Positions 31,641-40,417 of a DNA stretch of 64,000 bases are shown here, one piece after another. The translations under genes and the position numbers were made by a program. The notes under the pieces are model-generated. The model was given only the letters and a program-made list of their open reading frames with translations, was not told the origin of the DNA and did no database searches. Origin of the DNA: Ochrobactrum teleogrylli (GTDB lineage: Bacteria; Pseudomonadota; Alphaproteobacteria; Rhizobiales; Rhizobiaceae); assembly GCF_006376685.1 (NCBI RefSeq), contig NZ_VEWL01000001.1, forward strand, positions 809,869 through 873,868, written 5' to 3'. The first letter of the stretch is position 1, and each line of letters begins with the position of its first letter.

Positions 31641-32744
31641 TTACTGGCCTGTGACGATCTTGGTCCAGGCACGGGTAACGACGCGCTGGGTCTTGGTATC
31701 GTAAGGCGTCGGCACGAACAGCTTCTTCATGACGTCGTCCGTCGGATAAATCGCCGGATCTTCAAGGATTTCCTTGTCGATGAATTCCTGCGACGCCTTG
31801 TTGCCGTTGGCGTAGAACACATAGTTCGAAGCCTTGGCCGCCACTTCCGGACGCATGATGTAATTCATGAATTCCAGCGCTTCCGGCACGTGCTTGGCGT
31901 CAGCCGGGATCGCCATCTGGTCGAACCACATCAAAGCGCCTTCCTTCGGGATCGAGTAACCGATCTCGACGCCCTGATTGGCCTTCTCGGCGCGGTCACG
32001 CGCCTGGAAAATATCGCCTGAATAGCCGATGGCCATGCAGATATCGCCATTGGCCAGCGCATTGATATATTCCGACGAATGGAACTTGCGGATATTCGGA
32101 CGGATCTTCAGATAAAGGTCCTGCGCCTTCTGCAGATCGTCCGGCGACGGCGAATTCGGATCGAGACCGAGATAATTCAGGGCCGGACGCAGCATTTCGC
32201 TGGCGGAATCCAGCAGATAAATGCCGCAATCCTTCAGCTTGGCCGACTTTTCGGGGTCAAACAGCACATCCCAAGAATCGATGGTATCCGTGCCGAGCGC
32301 TTCCTTGATCTTGGCCTTGTTGTAGCCGATGCCGGTCGTGCCCCACATATAATTGACCGAGTATTCGTTGCCCGGATCGTAGGTGGCAGCGCGGGTGGAG
32401 ATTTCATCCCACATGTTCTTGAGGTTCGGCAGCTTGTCCTTGTCGAGCTTCAGGAACACGCCAGCTGGAATCTGACGACCCAGGAATTCGCCCGACGGGA
32501 CAACGAGATCGTAACCGCTGCCACCAGCCAGAAGCTTGGTTTCGAGGATTTCGTTGGAATCATAGACGTCGTAGACGACCTTGATTCCGGTTTCCTTGGT
32601 GAAATCCTTCAGGATGGAATCGTCGATATAATCCGACCAGTTATAGATATTGACCACCCGCTCCTGCGCGCTGGCGGAGAATGTGGCGGCGGCGACAACG
32701 CTCGTCACGACGGTTGTGGCCAGAAGGAAGGATTTGATCCCCAT
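31641..32744 (-). CDS. potF: Putrescine-type ABC transporter, periplasmic binding protein
   Basis: This 367-residue PotD/PotF-family binding protein has a signal peptide (MGIKSFLLATTVVTSVVAAATFSASAQ). The mature start VVNIYNWSDYIDDSILKDFTKETGIKVVYDVYDSNE is diagnostic of the polyamine family. ATG 32744 is preferred over ATG 32756 because GGAGCAAAAA precedes it. First gene of potFGHI. The 290 bp upstream contain the promoter and a short GC-rich palindromic stretch (see 32930-33020). Confidence 0.9.
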   Translation of the reverse strand: MGIKSFLLATTVVTSVVAAATFSASAQERVVNIYNWSDYIDDSILKDFTKETGIKVVYDVYDSNEILETKLLAGGSGYDLVVPSGEFLGRQIPAGVFLKLDKDKLPNLKNMWDEISTRAATYDPGNEYSVNYMWGTTGIGYNKAKIKEALGTDTIDSWDVLFDPEKSAKLKDCGIYLLDSASEMLRPALNYLGLDPNSPSPDDLQKAQDLYLKIRPNIRKFHSSEYINALANGDICMAIGYSGDIFQARDRAEKANQGVEIGYSIPKEGALMWFDQMAIPADAKHVPEALEFMNYIMRPEVAAKASNYVFYANGNKASQEFIDKEILEDPAIYPTDDVMKKLFVPTPYDTKTQRVVTRAWTKIVTGQ

Positions 32745-33032
32745 TTTTTGCTCCATTCTACACGGTCATTTCCGGTGCAGGTACAGGTTTGGATATACTA
32801 TTCCTTGATTGCACTTTTTTAGATTGCACCGGTTTCGTCAACCGCCTGCGGCCATCACGAACATAAAAAATTGCAACCTGAGTGCAGCTAAGTGGGGCGA
32901 TGAGATTTCGGCTGTGCTGAGCCGAAAATGGTGGGGCATGAGAACCGGAGCGGAGCGTACTTTTGGGTACGTGAGCACCGGAAGCGAAAAGCCACGCCAT
33001 TTGCAGGTCAGCAAAGCCGAAATATCGCGCTC

Positions 33033-34445
33033 CTACTGAAAGTCGAAGGCGGACAACCCCGCCACCATCTCGTCCAGCCCCAGCGGACGCGTCAGCGGCG
33101 GCTCGGCGCGGGTCACGCAGCCTTGCCGCTCGCACAAACGGCAGGCGGGGCCGATCCCTGTATTGCCAGCCTTGGCGATAGCTCCGCCGTAAACGGTTTC
33201 CTCCCCCGCATCGAGCGCGCAGCCAAGCAGGATCGCGGTGCGGCGCGGGCGCTCATTAAATGCGCCTTGCGGCCCTTCGAGCGTACGGGCAATGGTCAGG
33301 AATGCCGTCCCGTCTGGCAGTTCCGCCGGTTCGACCAGCACCTGCCCCGCCTGCGCAAAAGCCGCATAGACCGGCAGTTTGGGGCACTGGCCGCCAAACC
33401 GCGCCGGAAACCCCTCCGCGCCTGCAACGCGCAGCCGATTGCCGGCATGGTCGATTTCCATCACGAAGAAGGGCAGCGCGCTCGCCCCCTGCCGCTGCAA
33501 GGTCGTCAGCCGGCTCGCCGCCTGCTGGAACGAAACGCCAAATCGCGAGCGCAGCGCATCGACATCATAGCGCATCCGCACGCTAGCATCGCGAAACTGG
33601 CGATAGGGCATCATCAGCGCCTGCGCGGCATAGCGCGCCAGCTCGAACCGGGCGATGCGCTTTGCTTCACCGGAAGACAGTTTCAGCCCTTCGGTCTCTG
33701 CGCCGATCACCACCTGCATACGGATCAGCGCCGCCTCCATGGCGATTTCCTGCAACTGATCGAAAGGCGACAGACGCTCCGAAATGAACAGGCGTTGCGA
33801 ATGGCGGTCATAGCGCCTGCGCCAATTGGGCATGGTCGCGACAGGCAAAGTGCGCACCGTGATGCCATGCTCACGCCGCAGCCAATCCTTCAAAGCTGCC
33901 GACAGATCGCCATCCGGCTTCAACAACGCGAAAAAACTTTCCGCCTCTTCCTCGATACGCGGATAATGATTGGGCCGTCGCGCCATCACATCGCGCACTT
34001 CATCCAGCGGCAGGCGCGTGGCGGAAAGCTGCGCAGCGCTCCCCTCATGCGACAGCAATTGCGAGAGATCGGACAGGCGCTGCTGCTGTTCGCGATAGGC
34101 GCGATAAAGCTTCATTATACCCACAGCTGCGTTGGGGGCCGCCTCGCCAATCTCCACCAGTTCCTGATCGCCCGGCAATTCGCCGGTCAAAAGCGGATCG
34201 GAAAACACTTCCTTCAGTCCGGTGATCGTCGCACCGCTTTCTGCCTGCAAACTATCGAGATCGAGCTTGTAAACACTGGCGAGCTTCAACAACAGCTGCA
34301 CCGTCAAGGGCCGCTGGTTGCGCTCGATCAGGTTGAGATAGGACGGTGAAATGCCGAGCGCTTCGGCCATAGCCGTCTGCGTCAGGGACCGCTCGTTGCG
34401 AATACGCCTGATGCGCGGTCCGGCAAAAATCTTGCGTTCGCTCAA
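33033..34445 (-). CDS. RamB/ScfR-type XRE-ImmA regulator, divergent from aceA
   Basis: This 470-residue regulator has an N-terminal XRE helix-turn-helix (about residues 8-62, LTQTAMAEALGISPSYLNLIERNQRPL), a central ImmA/IrrE-like domain, and a C-terminal DUF2083 region with a Cys cluster (GPACRLCERQGC). The same architecture occurs in RamB and short-chain fatty acyl regulators that control acetate and glyoxylate-cycle genes. TTG 34445 is chosen because GGGAGGACGGAG precedes it, giving the usual MSERKIFAGPRIRRIR start. It is divergent from isocitrate lyase, its probable target. Confidence 0.82.
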   Translation of the reverse strand: MSERKIFAGPRIRRIRNERSLTQTAMAEALGISPSYLNLIERNQRPLTVQLLLKLASVYKLDLDSLQAESGATITGLKEVFSDPLLTGELPGDQELVEIGEAAPNAAVGIMKLYRAYREQQQRLSDLSQLLSHEGSAAQLSATRLPLDEVRDVMARRPNHYPRIEEEAESFFALLKPDGDLSAALKDWLRREHGITVRTLPVATMPNWRRRYDRHSQRLFISERLSPFDQLQEIAMEAALIRMQVVIGAETEGLKLSSGEAKRIARFELARYAAQALMMPYRQFRDASVRMRYDVDALRSRFGVSFQQAASRLTTLQRQGASALPFFVMEIDHAGNRLRVAGAEGFPARFGGQCPKLPVYAAFAQAGQVLVEPAELPDGTAFLTIARTLEGPQGAFNERPRRTAILLGCALDAGEETVYGGAIAKAGNTGIGPACRLCERQGCVTRAEPPLTRPLGLDEMVAGLSAFDFQ

Positions 34446-34694
34446 CTCCGTCCTCCCAAACCCGCAACGGCGACTTTTACAATTCATGACAAAATAGCCG
34501 TAAATTCTACTTTTGACAATCTTTACAAATTTACAGAGCCAGTCCGTCAAAGTCCCGACAGCTTAACTTCAATTATCAGGCGTATTTGCTGCTTTTTCTA
34601 GCGTCCCACCGACTGCGAATGTAAATTCAGTCACAGAAAGAGCAGCGACCAACCGCTCTTGAAAAACCAGTGATAAGTGTGAGGAGACACCGAA

Positions 34695-35984
<1,290 letters not shown>

Positions 35985-36015
35985 CAGCCCGGCGACCAAT
36001 AGGAGGAACAGTTCC

Positions 36016-36252
36016 ATGAATTCGCCAGCACGCGTCAAGGAAAGAGCAGAAGAACAATCGTCAAGCATGACCACGGATCAGCAGACCGTTATCCGCATGC
36101 TCGCCAACGATCTGCATCGCCTCAACTACACCGTCATGAAGGCGGTCGAGGCAGGCGTCTCGGTGGAACTGGTCCGCTCCGCCCGGCATCATGGTGGCGA
36201 CGGTAACTGGGGTGATCTCTTGATCCCCGTCATCGTCACTCACGAAAAATGA
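36016..36252 (+). CDS. Small protein after aceA (78 aa), unknown function
   Basis: This hydrophilic 78-residue protein ends in a Gly/Trp stretch and a hydrophobic tail: HHGGDGNWGDLLIPVIVTHEK. Its middle (MTTDQQTVIRMLANDLHRLNYTVMKAVEAGVSVELVRSARHH) looks helical. ATG 36016 follows AGGAGGAACAGTTCC, a strong ribosome site 32 bp after aceA, so it is probably co-transcribed with it. Its stop overlaps the next ORF by ATGA. No characterised family is recognised. Confidence 0.65.
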   Translation: MNSPARVKERAEEQSSSMTTDQQTVIRMLANDLHRLNYTVMKAVEAGVSVELVRSARHHGGDGNWGDLLIPVIVTHEK

Positions 36253-36408
36253 TGCCGATCCTGACAATCGCCGTCGCCACCATGTTCTTTTATTTTGTGT
36301 GCCTTCGGCAACACGGGAATGGCGGCGGTAACTGGGGCGAACTCTTGATCCCCCTCATCGTCACCCACGAAAAATGATGCCGATCCTGACAATCGCCGTC
36401 GCCACCAT
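36202..36408 (+). repeat. Imperfect direct duplication, 125-bp period
   Basis: A ~82-bp stretch at 36202-36283 recurs at 36327-36408 with a few substitutions (GGTAACTGGGG...GCCACCAT in both). The copy covers the C-terminus of the 78-residue gene and the N-terminus of the next ORF, and so creates a second stop/start junction. Confidence 0.85.
36249..36377 (+). CDS. Overlapping small ORF 2 (42 aa)
   Basis: The 42-residue reading frame starts at ATG 36249, overlapping the previous stop (ATGA). It begins with a hydrophobic MMPILTIAVATMFFYFVCL and ends GNWGELLIPLIVTHEK, nearly the same tail as the preceding 78-residue protein. It therefore joins a hydrophobic head to a duplicated tail. The preserved frame across the duplication is suggestive, but coding is unproven. 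Confidence 0.4.
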   Translation: MMPILTIAVATMFFYFVCLRQHGNGGGNWGELLIPLIVTHEK

Positions 36409-36475
36409 AACTATTCTTCATGCCGGTGGCGGCGGCAGCAATCCCACCCCGGCCAACGCCTTCAAAAGGCTTTGA
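36374..36475 (+). CDS. Overlapping small ORF 3 (33 aa)
   Basis: This starts at ATG 36374 and overlaps the stop of ORF 2 by the same ATGA arrangement. It repeats the MMPILTIAVAT head, then diverges to ITILHAGGGGSNPTPANAFKRL. It ends 38 bp before the terminator at 36514. It may be translated by coupling, or be a by-product of the duplication. Confidence 0.3.
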   Translation: MMPILTIAVATITILHAGGGGSNPTPANAFKRL

Positions 36476-36513
36476 CCGGCTCTCTGTCCCATGCCTTCCT
36501 TGCCTGAACTCCA

Positions 36514-36546
36514 CCCCGGCTGCCCCCTCCAGCCGGGGATTTTTTT
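36514..36546 (+). terminator. Terminator of the aceA region
   Basis: CCCCGGCTG and CAGCCGGGG arms around a short C-rich loop, followed by A and seven T residues. DNA beyond this point becomes markedly AT-rich. Confidence 0.88.
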
Positions 36547-36712
36547 GCGCCGGAAAAGAAAAACAGACAGTCGACAGACGCTATTTCAATAAATACTGCA
36601 TTTATCGAAATTTGAATAATTGTGAATATAAATTTAATTCTATATTGGATATCGAAGTAAAATAAATTCTGTGTTTTCAATAAAAGCGCAATATAGCGAA
36701 AAGGAGAAAAAT

Positions 36713-36895
36713 ATGAGTAAGTATATCTTCATTCTTTCAATTGTTTCAAGCGCTTTAATTTCCGAAGCAAACTATTCCGCCGCCAGTGCAATGAGTGCTG
36801 ATTTGCGCCCGGATCAAGCGGTGCGCGGCCTTATCAACGATTTGTTTTGCTTCTACGAGAAGGGATTTCTCCATCTCGAATGCTGGTATTCATAA
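36713..36895 (+). CDS. Small secreted peptide A (60 aa) in an AT-rich pocket
   Basis: This 60-residue protein has a signal-peptide-like N-terminus (MSKYIFILSIVSSALI...SAASA). Its ~34-residue mature part holds two Cys near the end (NDLFCFYEKGFLHLECWYS). A good ribosome site (AAGGAGAAAAAT) precedes ATG 36713. The surrounding DNA is far more AT-rich than the flanking metabolic genes. No family is recognised. Confidence 0.55.
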   Translation: MSKYIFILSIVSSALISEANYSAASAMSADLRPDQAVRGLINDLFCFYEKGFLHLECWYS

Positions 36896-36931
36896 ACGCA
36901 AGTGGCACCCAATAAGCATAAGGATATTCCT

Positions 36932-37126
36932 ATGAATTCACTTCTCATATTTCTGGCGACGGCGCTTATAGCACTGGCTTTCGGGCAAAAATATTCGTTT
37001 GTTAAAGATGCGAATGCTGACGCGTTAAAAGCGCAGCAAGTATCGAACCCAAATTCCGCAGATCTCAAGCTTCCCATATGCGTTGATAGCCGAGAGTTAT
37101 GCTCGCCCCGCAAATCGGAACTATAA
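36932..37126 (+). CDS. Small secreted or anchored peptide B (64 aa)
   Basis: This 64-residue protein has an N-terminal hydrophobic segment (MNSLLIFLATALIALAFG) that could be a signal peptide or anchor. The hydrophilic remainder ends with two Cys (LPICVDSRELCSPRKSEL). ATG 36932 follows AAGGATATTCCT. It lies 36 bp after peptide A and probably shares its transcript. An in-frame ATG at 36902 is less likely because it lacks a ribosome site. Unknown function. Confidence 0.5.
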   Translation: MNSLLIFLATALIALAFGQKYSFVKDANADALKAQQVSNPNSADLKLPICVDSRELCSPRKSEL

Positions 37127-37479
37127 AGAGGTCGATTGTCTGCGGGTAGCGCATGAACGTCCTCCGCCAACGCCTCCCGCAGATTTTTCTTTATTCTATC
37201 CCATATCAGTCAGACGACATGCTGACGCTCGCGAAGGGAAGAACACCGGGCGTTCCAGACAGCGCCACATATTTACGCAGAAATTTCAGGCCGCACCCAA
37301 TCGTTATTGACGCCGTGCTTTTTTGACAAAGCATGCCAATAAGATCAATTTCAAACGAATATGAAATATCTTGCAAAAAAATAATTCATTATTGGAATGT
37401 ATAAATCGAAAAACATTGTGCTTAACTCTAGATGCATTAATTAACATTTAATTTTAAAATTAACATTAGGATCTATATT
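37127..37479. other. AT-rich intergenic stretch, no gene seen
   Basis: About 350 bp with rising A+T toward the right end, where TTAATTAAC and TTAAAATTAAC runs occur just before peptide C. No ribosome site with a credible frame, no hairpin with a T tract and no repeat was found. Confidence 0.4.
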
Positions 37480-37653
37480 ATGAAGAAATATTTTGTATAC
37501 ACGACACTTGCACTTGCAACCATGGCTGCTACTGCTGGGCAATCTTATGCAAGCCCTCTTCAGGATGCTCAGAGCCAGCTTTCCGCGGACGGCCAGGCCA
37601 AGAGCATTATTTGCATCGTAACACCTTTCGGCAAGTGGTGCCCATTTAAGTAA
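37480..37653 (+). CDS. Small secreted peptide C (57 aa)
   Basis: This 57-residue protein has a clear signal peptide (MKKYFVYTTLALATMAATAG...SYA-S) and a ~32-residue mature part ending SIICIVTPFGKWCPFK, with two Cys seven residues apart. ATG 37480 follows TTAGGATCTATATT. A hairpin after the stop may terminate it. The layout (signal, short linker, two C-terminal Cys) parallels peptides A and B, though the sequences are not alike. Confidence 0.6.
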   Translation: MKKYFVYTTLALATMAATAGQSYASPLQDAQSQLSADGQAKSIICIVTPFGKWCPFK

Positions 37654-37667
37654 GAACTCACAGATGG

Positions 37668-37689
37668 AGCTTGGGCATCAGCCCAAGCT
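37668..37689 (+). terminator. Possible terminator after peptide C
   Basis: AGCTTGGGC-ATCA-GCCCAAGCT, 14 bp after the stop, followed by TCTC rather than a full T tract. The remaining 240 bp to the next gene show nothing recognisable. Confidence 0.45.
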
Positions 37690-37931
37690 TCTCGCGTCAG
37701 CAGGTAATTGCCAGGATGCGGGAGGTCCGGCGGATTACCTGTTCCCAAGGCTCCCCGCAGCTTGGCCTCAATGGTAACGGCAATCGCATCAGCCCCTCAT
37801 CACCCGGGCGTCAAGGACAGAACAGTTGCGGTCCGGTGCTCCTGCGTGCTCCTGTCTTTTCTGACCGTAGAAAGCCGCAACGATCCTGATCATTCTGGGC
37901 ATTCAACACCGTCCGGATCACGCAGGATAAA

Positions 37932-38351
37932 ATGTCCGTCCAGTCCATCATCGATAGCGTCGCATTGAAGACCGGCATCGACTCTGCGGTCGCCGAACGC
38001 GTTGCAGGGATCATGTTTTCCGTCGTTCAACACGAAAGACCGGATCTGGCGACACGCCTTTTCGACAAAATTCCAGGCGCGGAAGAACTGGCCAACGCCA
38101 ATGACGTCATGGCCAAAAACGCGGAAGGCGGCTTGTTCAGCTGGATCGCCAATGCTGCCGGCAATCTTGCGGGCGAGAGAATCGGCGCATTGCTGAAGGG
38201 GCTCGCCGCGCTGAAAGCAAGCGGTCTGACCATGGAGCAGATCAGGCATGTCGGCTTGCATGCCCTCAGTCACATTCGGGAACTGGACGACCTCCTCGCG
38301 GACGAGATCAAAGAGCATTTTCGGAAATTGAAGGCGCGGTTCGGCCTTTAA
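37932..38351 (+). CDS. Helical protein of unknown function (DUF2780/DUF2267-like)
   Basis: This 139-residue protein is predicted to be mostly helical. The N-terminus (MSVQSIIDSVALKTGIDSAVAERVAGIMFSVVQ) and a PGAEEL segment recall DUF2780/DUF2267-type domains. A Gly/Ala-rich middle (GGLFSWIANAAGNLAGERIGALLKGLAAL) could form a hydrophobic helix pair, and the C-terminus is highly charged (ADEIKEHFRKLKARFGL). There is no signal peptide. The family match is weak. Confidence 0.5.
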   Translation: MSVQSIIDSVALKTGIDSAVAERVAGIMFSVVQHERPDLATRLFDKIPGAEELANANDVMAKNAEGGLFSWIANAAGNLAGERIGALLKGLAALKASGLTMEQIRHVGLHALSHIRELDDLLADEIKEHFRKLKARFGL

Positions 38352-38473
38352 GACCACCACAACGCTGCCAGCCGGACCCGTTTTCCGGCTCCCAAAAAAG
38401 CCTGCTGGCCCCATTTGTCAACCACAGCCGACGCAGCTATCATGCACCCATCGAAATCATTTTCTGGTGATGG

Positions 38474-39904
38474 ATGTCTGCTGATACGACGGAAAAGAAG
38501 GTTACGCGTGCGCCGCGTCGCCGTACGCCTGCCTATGTCAAATCCCTGCGTGGGGTGAAGAACTGGAAGCAGGCAACCGAATGGCTGGCCTGGCGGGATA
38601 TCGAAGACATCGAATGCATCACCCCCGATCAGGCGGGGGTCGCGCGCGGCAAGATGATGCCGTCCAAGAAGTTCACTTCCAACACATCGCTGGCCCTGCC
38701 TTCCGCCGTCTTCATGACGACGATTTCCGGCGATTACCCGGAAGACGGCTACGGCTTCCACTATCCCGAAGACGATGGCGATCTCAGACTGTTGCCCGAC
38801 CTCTCCACCCTGTCGGCGGTTCCGTGGGAATCTGACCCGACGGCGCAGGTAATCTGCGATCTGGTCTATCAGGACGGACGCTTGGTCGAATTCACCCCGC
38901 GTAATGTGCTGCGCAATGTCGTCGCCGCATACAACAAGCGCGGGTTGAAGCCGGTTGTTGCGCCGGAAATCGAATTCTATCTGGTGCGCAAAAACCCCGA
39001 CCCGGATTATCCGCTGACCCCGCCGGTCGGTCGCTCGGGCCGCGCCATTGGCGGCGGACAGGGCTATTCGATTGCGGGCGTCAACGAGTTCGACGAACTG
39101 ATCGACGATATCTACCATTTCTCCGAGGGTCAGGGTCTGGAGATCGACACGCTGATCCACGAAGAAGGCGCCGGTCAGCTGGAAATCAACCTGCGCCATG
39201 GCGATCCTGTCGAACTGGCCGATCAGGTTTTCATGTTCAAGCGCACGATCCGCGAGGCGGCGCTCAAGCACGACATGTATGCCACCTTCATGGCCAAGCC
39301 CATTCAGGGCCAGCCGGGCTCGGCGATGCATATCCACCAGTCGATCGTCGACAAGAAAACAGGCCGCAACATTTTCACCAACGAAGACGGTAGCGAAAGC
39401 GAAGCCTTCCGCCACTTCATCGGCGGCATGCAGCGCCATGTGCCGAATGCTCTGGTGATGTTCGCGCCCTATGTAAATTCCTATCGCCGCCTGACGCCGG
39501 ACGCTTCCGCGCCGGTCAACGTTAAATGGGGCTATGACAACCGCACCACGGCCTTCCGCGTGCCGCGCTCCGACCCCAATGCGCGCCGCGTGGAAAACCG
39601 CATCCCCTCCTCCGACGCCAATCCCTATCTTGCGCTGGCAGCTTCGCTTGCCTGCGGCCTGATCGGTCTCGTCAACAAGATCGAGGCGGAACAGCCCGCC
39701 ACCACCAGCGTCAACACCAAGGAAGTGGAGCTGCCGCGCGGCCTGATCGACGCCGTAGAACTGTTCGAAAAGGACGACGAACTGCGCAATCTGATCGGCA
39801 GCTCCTTCGTCACGACCTATGCCGCCATCAAGCGCGCCGAGTTCGAAACCTTCATGGAAGTCATCAGCCCGTGGGAACGCGAGTTCCTGTTGCTTAATGT
39901 GTAG
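38474..39904 (+). CDS. puuA: Gamma-glutamylputrescine synthetase-like glutamine synthetase
   Basis: This 476-residue glutamine-synthetase-fold ligase has VAPEIEFYLV, HEEGAGQLEINLRHGDPVELADQ and FMAKPIQGQPGSAMHIHQS (metal and ammonia site), plus NRTTAFRVPRSDPNARRVENRIPSSDANPYL. Its closest functional group is PuuA-type enzymes that glutamylate putrescine. Support comes from the nearby oxidase gene (40418) and potFGHI. The N-terminus is basic (KKVTRAPRRRTPAYVKSLRGVKNW). The gene downstream in this pathway is separated by an inserted-looking cassette. Confidence 0.8.
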   Translation: MSADTTEKKVTRAPRRRTPAYVKSLRGVKNWKQATEWLAWRDIEDIECITPDQAGVARGKMMPSKKFTSNTSLALPSAVFMTTISGDYPEDGYGFHYPEDDGDLRLLPDLSTLSAVPWESDPTAQVICDLVYQDGRLVEFTPRNVLRNVVAAYNKRGLKPVVAPEIEFYLVRKNPDPDYPLTPPVGRSGRAIGGGQGYSIAGVNEFDELIDDIYHFSEGQGLEIDTLIHEEGAGQLEINLRHGDPVELADQVFMFKRTIREAALKHDMYATFMAKPIQGQPGSAMHIHQSIVDKKTGRNIFTNEDGSESEAFRHFIGGMQRHVPNALVMFAPYVNSYRRLTPDASAPVNVKWGYDNRTTAFRVPRSDPNARRVENRIPSSDANPYLALAASLACGLIGLVNKIEAEQPATTSVNTKEVELPRGLIDAVELFEKDDELRNLIGSSFVTTYAAIKRAEFETFMEVISPWEREFLLLNV

Positions 39905-39906
39905 GT

Positions 39907-39954
39907 TAGGGGAGTAGGGGAGTAGGGGAGTAGGGGAGTAGGGGAGTAGGGGAG
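39907..39954 (+). repeat. Tandem octamer array, left (six TAGGGGAG units)
   Basis: Six perfect head-to-tail copies of TAGGGGAG begin 2 bp after the puuA stop. The unit is one base away from the AGGGCAGT octamer (allowing for phase) known from Brucella variable-number repeats. The array is the inverse partner of 40346-40393. Confidence 0.95.
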
Positions 39955-39978
39955 TAGAAAATATGCGGGGGCATAGAT

Positions 39979-40341
39979 ATGGCAATCAATTCTTATCGCG
40001 ATATTCTTGCGTGGCAGCAGGCAATGGAGCTGGTAACGGCAATCTATAAATCGACGGAGATGTGGCCAAAAGAAGAGGTCTATGGGCTGACAAGTCAGGT
40101 GCGTCGCGCAGCAGTATCAATTCCGGCGAATATAGCGGAAGGTTACGGGCGGGATACACGTGGCGCCTACCAGAACTTTTTGCGTATCGCGCAAGGTTCG
40201 TTGAAAGAAGTGGAAACCCATATACTGATTGCTGAGAGATTGGGATTCATCAAACAAGACACTATCGATCCGATCATGGCGAAGAGTGAGAGTATTGGAA
40301 AATTACTTAGGCTTCTCATTCGCAAGCTATCGGACGGCTAA
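39979..40341 (+). CDS. Four-helix-bundle protein, IVP/S23 family
   Basis: This 120-residue protein of the 23S rRNA intervening-sequence (IVP/S23) family has the family text YRDILAWQQAMELVTAIYKSTEMWPKEEVYGLTSQVRRAAVSIPANIAEGYGR, followed by FLRIAQGSLKEVETHILIAERLG. The family also includes the Avd accessory proteins of diversity-generating retroelements. There is no rRNA here; the gene stands between puuA and puuB-like genes, enclosed by inverted octamer arrays. A ribosome site is weak. The mode of action is unknown. Confidence 0.88.
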   Translation: MAINSYRDILAWQQAMELVTAIYKSTEMWPKEEVYGLTSQVRRAAVSIPANIAEGYGRDTRGAYQNFLRIAQGSLKEVETHILIAERLGFIKQDTIDPIMAKSESIGKLLRLLIRKLSDG

Positions 40342-40345
40342 CACA

Positions 40346-40393
40346 CTCCCTTATTCCCTTATTCCCTTATTCCCTTACTCCCCTATTCCCCTA
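40346..40393 (-). repeat. Tandem octamer array, right (six degenerate units, inverted)
   Basis: Six 8-bp units ending in TA: CTCCCTTA, TTCCCTTA three times, CTCCCCTA, TTCCCCTA. The reverse complement of CTCCCCTA is exactly TAGGGGAG, the left-array unit. Both arrays are 48 bp long and lie just outside the IVP gene. Confidence 0.93.
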
Positions 40394-40417
40394 CTTCCTT
40401 AAAGCGCGGAATCGCCG

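Noticed and set aside
37437..37465. CtrA sites in the AT-rich run before peptide C
   Set aside because: TTAA words are frequent in this base composition, so the apparent matches carry little information.
38348..39985. A 545-codon antisense frame whose start region reads as a PYSPTPLL repeat
   Set aside because: The repeat is simply the translation of the octamer array; the remainder is the shadow of puuA.
39905..40398. CRISPR array
   Set aside because: The 8-bp units are contiguous with no spacers, and no cas genes are present.
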